Shown: piece by piece, positions 7,215-10,473 of the stretch
How positions within the stretch are numbered: the first letter of the stretch is position 1
How the letters are laid out: each line of letters starts with the position of its first letter
Made by a program: the position numbers and the translations under genes
The notes under the pieces: generated by a model
Seen by the model: the letters and a program-made list of their open reading frames with translations, nothing else
What the model was told of the DNA's origin: nothing
The model's database searches: none
From: SYIM01 sp044359405
Lineage (GTDB): Bacteria > Pseudomonadota > Gammaproteobacteria > Burkholderiales > Burkholderiaceae_E
DNA length: 10,473 nucleotides
NCBI GenBank assembly: GCA_044359405.1
Contig: JBIKMC010000111.1
Span: forward strand, 1 to 10,473
Direction: 5' to 3'

Positions 7215-7223
7215 TGATATTCT
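7215..7223 (+). promoter_or_regulatory. Extended -10 promoter candidate for the speD-speE fusion gene
   Basis: TGATATTCT matches TGn plus a -10 hexamer with four of six consensus bases. It lies 47 bp before the ATG at 7270. There is no recognisable -35 and no clear Shine-Dalgarno before that ATG (the adjacent bases are gcacccc). Confidence 0.25.
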
Positions 7224-7269
7224 GCTTTATTCGCTGCAAAGCGCCTCTCACTGCTGACTCCCGCACCCC

Positions 7270-8559
7270 ATGCAAGGCTTGCACCTCACCGCCGATCTGT
7301 ACGGCTGTCGCTGCAGCGCGACTCTGCTCACTGACGCCACCGAACTGGCCCATCTGTGTCGCGATGCCGTCGAGCAGGCGGGACTCACTCTGGTCGACGA
7401 CAAATACCACGCCTTTCCTGATCACGACGGCCAACCCGGGGGGGTCACGGGTGCGGTTCTCCTGGCTGAGTCACATTTGGCCGTGCACACCTGGCCAGAG
7501 CGCGGTGGGGTCACGCTCGACGTCTACGTATGCAATTTTTCAACCGATAATTCGAGCAAAGCTGAGCAGCTGCTGACCGATCTTCTGGTCGCCTTCGCGC
7601 CGACCAGCCAGGGCACGCACCGCATCATGCGCGGCTCGGCAGACCCGTCGACAGCCACTGACGAACTCATGGTCGAATGGCTTAATAACGATAGCGCGTA
7701 TGGCTTCAGAGCCACACGCAGGCTTGAGACGGTTCGTACGCCCTATCAAACCCTGGAGGTGTTCGACACGCCCCAATGGGGGAAGCTTTTCCGGCTTGAT
7801 GGCAGCTATATGAGCTCTGAGCGGGACGAGTTTTTCTACCATGAGTGTCTGATTCATCCGGCCGCCATCGCCCACGCCGCTCCTGGCAGTGCCCTGGTGA
7901 TTGGTGGTGGAGATGGAGGCTCGACTGAAGAGCTTCTTAAGCATCCGTCCATGAAGCGCGTCATCATGGCTGAGCTCGATGCGACTGTGGTCGACATGTC
8001 GCGTCGCTATCTGCAGCAGGTTCATCGCGGGGCCCTGGACGATCCAAGGCTAGACATCCGGATCGGCGACGGCTGGGCTATTACTGAGCAGATCGCGCGA
8101 GAGGGGCAGGATCGCTTCGATCTCGTGGTGCTCGACCTCACCGACCCCGATACGCCGGCCCATCGGCTCTACACCAGGGACTTCTTCGCGCTGGTACGAC
8201 GGGTCATGAATCCAGGCGCTGCGCTGGTGCTGCATATCGGCTCGCCCGTCTACAAACCGCAGGTGGTCTCCCGGCTTGTGGATGAATTGCGTTCGATGTT
8301 CGCGCAGGTTCACCCGTATGGCCTGTACATCCCGCTGTACGGCTCCTATTGGGGTATGGCCATCGCGTCAGACACGCTCTCGCCGCATGTGCTGGCCCGA
8401 CATGAGGTTCGCGAGCGTGTAGCACGGCGGGCCATCCCCGACCTTCGCTACTACAACGAAGACACGCACCACGCGCTATTCGCACTACCCAATTTTTACC
8501 GTGACCTGGTGAGCAGCCCGTCGCGTACTGCGATCCGCCTGGCTGCCAACGCTCGGTGA
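7270..8559 (+). CDS. S-adenosylmethionine decarboxylase/spermidine synthase fusion protein
   Basis: One 429-residue frame joins two enzymes. Residues 1-about 128 are a pyruvoyl-dependent AdoMet decarboxylase of the short bacterial class (SpeD/SpeH). LLAESHLAVHTWPE carries the self-cleavage site Glu67-Ser68, where Ser68 becomes the pyruvoyl group; His73 and Cys88 have the same spacing from it (+5, +20) as in the Thermotoga enzyme. Residues about 130-429 are spermidine synthase (SpeE), with the N-terminal strand domain, YHE (190-192), the nucleotide-binding GGGDGGS (212-218), AELD (234-237) and catalytic DLTDP (Asp289, Asp292). The product would decarboxylate AdoMet and pass its aminopropyl group to putrescine, making spermidine and methylthioadenosine. 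There is no stop or frameshift at the joint (about 119-131). After self-cleavage the whole synthase stays attached to the pyruvoyl subunit. ATG 7270 gives the standard MQGLHLTADLYGC start. rsmE overlaps its stop codon. Such fusions have been described in Delftia and other bacteria. Confidence 0.95.
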   Translation: MQGLHLTADLYGCRCSATLLTDATELAHLCRDAVEQAGLTLVDDKYHAFPDHDGQPGGVTGAVLLAESHLAVHTWPERGGVTLDVYVCNFSTDNSSKAEQLLTDLLVAFAPTSQGTHRIMRGSADPSTATDELMVEWLNNDSAYGFRATRRLETVRTPYQTLEVFDTPQWGKLFRLDGSYMSSERDEFFYHECLIHPAAIAHAAPGSALVIGGGDGGSTEELLKHPSMKRVIMAELDATVVDMSRRYLQQVHRGALDDPRLDIRIGDGWAITEQIAREGQDRFDLVVLDLTDPDTPAHRLYTRDFFALVRRVMNPGAALVLHIGSPVYKPQVVSRLVDELRSMFAQVHPYGLYIPLYGSYWGMAIASDTLSPHVLARHEVRERVARRAIPDLRYYNEDTHHALFALPNFYRDLVSSPSRTAIRLAANAR

Positions 8560-9311
8560 TCCCCCGACTCTACCTGCCACAGCTGCCCGCATCGGCAGAT
8601 GCAGGGCTTGAATGGATTGCCAATAGCGCTCAGTCGCACTACCTCGCCCGGGTGCTCCGCCTGAGGTCCGGCGACCCTGTTCAGATTTTTGATGGCCGAG
8701 GAAACCGGTTTGCCGCTCGACTGCTACCCAGCGAGCGCGAGGCTTGCCGGCTCCGCCTCACGAGTGTCGAGCAGTCCAACCCGCCTCCACGCGTGTCCAT
8801 CTGCCTGGCGCAATGTCTGGCGACGGGCGACAAGATGGACTGGATCATCGAAAAGGCCGTCGAACTGGGGGTCTCACGCATCGTCGCCCTCAAGGCCGAG
8901 CGCTGCCAGCTGAGACTGGACGCCGAGCGTGCAGAACGCCGCCGCGACCACTGGCAGCGCATTGTTGAAGCGGCCTGTATGCAATGCGGACAAGACCATC
9001 TGCCGCAACTGGTCGGACCGCTAAGTCTGCCCGAATGGCTAAGCACGCTCAGGACCGACGAGGCTCAGGCCGCCCAGCAACGGCGGCTGCTCGACCCCGA
9101 TGCGCCCCAAACACTATCTGAGACTGGACTGACCCCGAAAGATTCAGTGACCCTGCTGGTAGGTCCGGAATCGGGACTGAGCGATGCTGAGATTCGGGCG
9201 GCTGTGAATTGCGGATTTCACAGAGCGCGCATGGGCACGCACATCTTGCGCACGGAAACGGCAGGCCTCGCGGCTATTGCCACCCTGCAGACGCTTGCTG
9301 GAGAGTACTGA
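8556..9311 (+). CDS. rsmE: 16S rRNA (uracil1498-N3)-methyltransferase RsmE
   Basis: Methylates N3 of U1498 in 16S rRNA using S-adenosylmethionine, acting on the assembled small subunit (family knowledge). The 251 residues are about the normal length. The N-terminal PUA-like domain (about 1-72) contains HYLARVLRLRSGD and a following IFDGRGN. The C-terminal SPOUT (trefoil knot) domain has ATGDKMDWIIEKAVELGVS (89-107), the knot motif LLVGPESGLSDAEI (200-213) and MGTHILRTETA (226-236). The start is a GTG that shares four bases with the stop of the upstream fusion gene (GTGA), so it is very probably translationally coupled. The enzyme consumes AdoMet, as does its partner, but a functional link is not implied. 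The C-terminal end faces the barstar gene with 34 bp between. Confidence 0.95.
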   Translation: MIPRLYLPQLPASADAGLEWIANSAQSHYLARVLRLRSGDPVQIFDGRGNRFAARLLPSEREACRLRLTSVEQSNPPPRVSICLAQCLATGDKMDWIIEKAVELGVSRIVALKAERCQLRLDAERAERRRDHWQRIVEAACMQCGQDHLPQLVGPLSLPEWLSTLRTDEAQAAQQRRLLDPDAPQTLSETGLTPKDSVTLLVGPESGLSDAEIRAAVNCGFHRARMGTHILRTETAGLAAIATLQTLAGEY

Positions 9312-9345
9312 CGCGCCAAGACGCCAGGCCCGAGAGCGCCGACAC

Positions 9346-9756
9346 TCAGGATGCCCGCCTGACGGAATAAAACATACGGAACGCGATATCGTGATCAGCG
9401 AAAAAATCCGATGCATCGCGAAAAACATCCAAAAGCGCTTCGCGCTGTTCGCGGTCGAAATTCGCCGTCTCGGGCACGCTTTCGAGAATGACAATAAAGC
9501 CCGGACTATCCGCAACCGGCAAAGGCTTCAGATCGGTGAGGCAGTCATAGAGCGCGTCAAGATTATTTCCAAAGTGCGCCGGAAACTCGAACGCCTGGGC
9601 AATCGCCTGCATGACGCCCGGCTTATCCGAAACGCCGTCGAATCGGACTCGCAAAACGCGCTGATCGGCCCTCTCAGCATTCCTGAGCAAATCGTGGAGG
9701 TCGTAGGCGGCCAGTGGCAGCACCGCCTGGCCTGGCATGTTACTCAGCGCACTCAA
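9346..9756 (-). CDS. Barstar-family RNase inhibitor
   Basis: The expected role is to bind and block the neighbouring barnase-type RNase in the cytoplasm. The 136 residues form an alpha/beta protein without a signal peptide. A leading segment (1-30) is followed by a strand (RVLRVRFDG, 33-41) and the barstar core helix FPAHFGNNLDALYDCLTDL (58-76). Aligned on Bacillus barstar, Asn33, Asp35 and the key Asp39 are kept as Asn65, Asp67 and Asp71. Tyr29 is His61, Tyr30 is Phe62 and Trp38 is Tyr70. A second strand, GFIVILESV (86-94), and a C-terminal strand follow. The start is a TTG that overlaps the RNase stop (TTGA), with GGAG seven bases before it; an ATG at 9738, six codons in, is the alternative and would not affect the core domain. 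No terminator is visible towards the convergent rsmE. Confidence 0.88.
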   Translation of the reverse strand: MSALSNMPGQAVLPLAAYDLHDLLRNAERADQRVLRVRFDGVSDKPGVMQAIAQAFEFPAHFGNNLDALYDCLTDLKPLPVADSPGFIVILESVPETANFDREQREALLDVFRDASDFFADHDIAFRMFYSVRRAS

Positions 9757-10163
9757 CGTGCTGCTCCAGTCGACGGTTCGAGGATTCGTCTGAAGCTATC
9801 GTAGTGATCATCGGTGTAGTAATACTCGCCTGAGTTACGCGGATTGCCACCGGCAACAATGCGGCGGGCACCTCGAGTTTTTTCTCCGGGCGTGCGCACT
9901 GTGTACTCCGTGTAGTAACCCGAGGGTTGGATGGGCAAACGCTTTTCGCGATTCTGAAACCGAGTTCCGTCTTTTTCGTACGGAAACGGACCGCCGGCCT
10001 TGATCAGTTCCAAGGTTTGATGAGCTTCACGGGGCAGATCGGCGAGCCCGACCGTTCCAATCTGTGGCGCAGGTTCGCGTGCCAGGGCCGACCCGAGCGA
10101 CGACAGGGTCAGGCTGACAAGCACCAGCAGAGGAAGGATGAGCGATTGAAAGAGTTTGAGCAT
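9753..10163 (-). CDS. Secreted guanyl-type ribonuclease, barnase/RNase Sa family
   Basis: Predicted to cleave RNA 3' of guanosine through a 2',3'-cyclic intermediate, after export. The 136 residues begin with a Sec signal peptide: a positive start (MLKLFQ), a hydrophobic core to about 24 and a cleavage site after ALA at 28. The mature domain of about 108 residues has GGPFPYEKDGTRFQNRE (57-73), the general base Glu86 in YYTEYTV, the phosphate-binding Arg100/Arg101 in RGARRIV, and the general acid His120 with Tyr121 in YYYTDDHYDSF. All expected catalytic residues of the family are present, so it should be active. No ADP-ribosyltransferase, Rhs or type VI marker is attached. It precedes its barstar with a four-base overlap, so inhibitor synthesis would follow toxin synthesis on the same mRNA. 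The ribosome binding site is weak. Confidence 0.9.
   Translation of the reverse strand: MLKLFQSLILPLLVLVSLTLSSLGSALAREPAPQIGTVGLADLPREAHQTLELIKAGGPFPYEKDGTRFQNREKRLPIQPSGYYTEYTVRTPGEKTRGARRIVAGGNPRNSGEYYYTDDHYDSFRRILEPSTGAAR
9764..9767 (-). promoter_or_regulatory. Ribosome binding site for the barstar TTG start
   Basis: GGAG on the minus strand, inside the last codons of the RNase gene, is seven bases before the TTG at 9756. This decides between the TTG and the later ATG at 9738, which has only a short GAG nearby. Confidence 0.45.
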
Positions 10164-10473
10164 GCATCTATGCTAAGCCAGAAACCACCCTACCTGTCTA
10201 GTGGCATTTGCAAAACTTTCGCAAACCGGACTGGACAGACGCCGCAGGGAGGTAAGCGCCCGTACGTTGGGTATGTCCCGCTGCGTTATCGATATTCGGG
10301 CGCGAGGCGGTAAGCGCCCGTGCGCGGCGGGTTCGCGTTTCATTGATTCGGAGTTGGTTGGGCGCGGGGCGGTAAGCGCCCGTGCGCTCATACGCCTGCC
10401 GAAATCGCGCAGAACGCTTCCCGCCCCCCGCCCTATCGACCTCCACCACCGTGGCGCGCGCATCGCCGCGCAC
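10164..10473. other. Non-genic or undecided right end upstream of the RNase gene
   Basis: No gene can be supported. The part next to the RNase gene (10164-10250) should hold its promoter; GCAAA is repeated 11 bp apart at 10210 and 10221, but no convincing -35/-10 pair is seen. The remainder is GC-rich and filled with the repeated hairpin element described separately. A minus-strand frame stays open from 10198 to the right edge and could be the tail of a gene entering from the right, but it resembles no family I know. Repeat copy 2 lies in a different phase of that frame from copies 1 and 3, so the repeat is not conserved as protein. Confidence 0.4.
10251..10427. repeat. Repeated GC-rich hairpin element, three direct copies and one inverted
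   Basis: GGTAAGCGCCCGTRCG occurs at 10251-10266, 10309-10324 and 10371-10386, spaced 58 and 62 bp. Copies 2 and 3 are alike over 28 bp (10298-10325 and 10360-10387, one mismatch). Each of these two folds into a hairpin with stem GGGCGC/GCGCCC and a 10-nt loop ending GGCGGTAA. Copy 1 lacks the left arm. A diverged inverted copy, CGCTTCCCGCCCC (10415-10427), can pair with 10366-10378 at 12 of 13 positions. Between copies, GCGTT and GATATTCGG/GATTCGG are partly shared, so the whole unit of about 60 bp was probably duplicated. It could be a REP-like intergenic repeat, a protein-binding array, or structured RNA. Confidence 0.7.

Noticed and set aside
9346..9362. TCAGG/CCTGA inverted repeat as a terminator between rsmE and the barstar gene
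   Set aside because: Only five base pairs, no T-run, and it lies within the barstar coding end.
10251..10386. CRISPR array at the right end
   Set aside because: Only three copies of a 16-bp core are present, spacings are unequal (58 and 62), the sequences between copies are partly alike, and no cas gene is present.
10198..10473. Minus-strand frame open to the right edge as a gene tail
   Set aside because: No family resemblance, the conserved repeat copies fall in different phases of the frame, and a second overlapping minus frame is equally open because of high GC. It remains undecided rather than excluded.

Overview
The window looks like chromosome of a Betaproteobacterium, most likely Burkholderiales. 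The reasons are the protein flavour of GAPDH, transketolase, the AdoMet decarboxylase N-terminus (MQGLHLTADLYGC) and Pgk (LLENC motif), the gene order tkt-gap-pgk-pyk, and the moderately high GC content. This is inference from remembered family sequences, not a database search.

Layout. Positions 1-461 (minus) hold the start of a gene for a protein made almost entirely of tandem octapeptides (consensus LTTxQIxA); it runs off the left edge. Positions 659-883 (plus) encode a 74-residue protein of the small YPFxxMxVGDS type. About 330 bp without a convincing gene follow (884-1214), including a hairpin just past the pyk stop codon. Positions 1215-7092 (minus) are a four-gene central carbon operon transcribed right to left: transketolase, GAPDH, phosphoglycerate kinase and pyruvate kinase. 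A 177-bp divergent intergenic region (7093-7269) then leads to a plus-strand pair: an S-adenosylmethionine decarboxylase/spermidine synthase fusion, and rsmE (16S rRNA m3U1498 methyltransferase) starting inside its stop codon. Convergent to these, on the minus strand, lies a barnase-type secreted RNase gene (9753-10163) followed by its barstar-like inhibitor gene (9346-9756), overlapping by four bases. The right end (10164-10473) carries a GC-rich repeated hairpin element with a period of about 60 bp.

How the genes work together. The operon covers the pentose-phosphate (or Calvin-type) rearrangement step plus lower glycolysis from glyceraldehyde-3-phosphate to 1,3-bisphosphoglycerate to 3-phosphoglycerate, and finally PEP to pyruvate. 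The fusion enzyme would make decarboxylated AdoMet and use it at once to turn putrescine into spermidine. The RNase/barstar pair is an exported RNase with cytoplasmic protection.

The ordinary core is 1215-9311. The two flanks (1-1200 and 9346-10473) look accessory. The least explained items are the octapeptide-repeat gene, the repeated hairpin array upstream of the RNase gene, and the small YPFxxMxVGDS protein. The polyamine fusion is the most notable enzyme, although fusions of this kind are already known.
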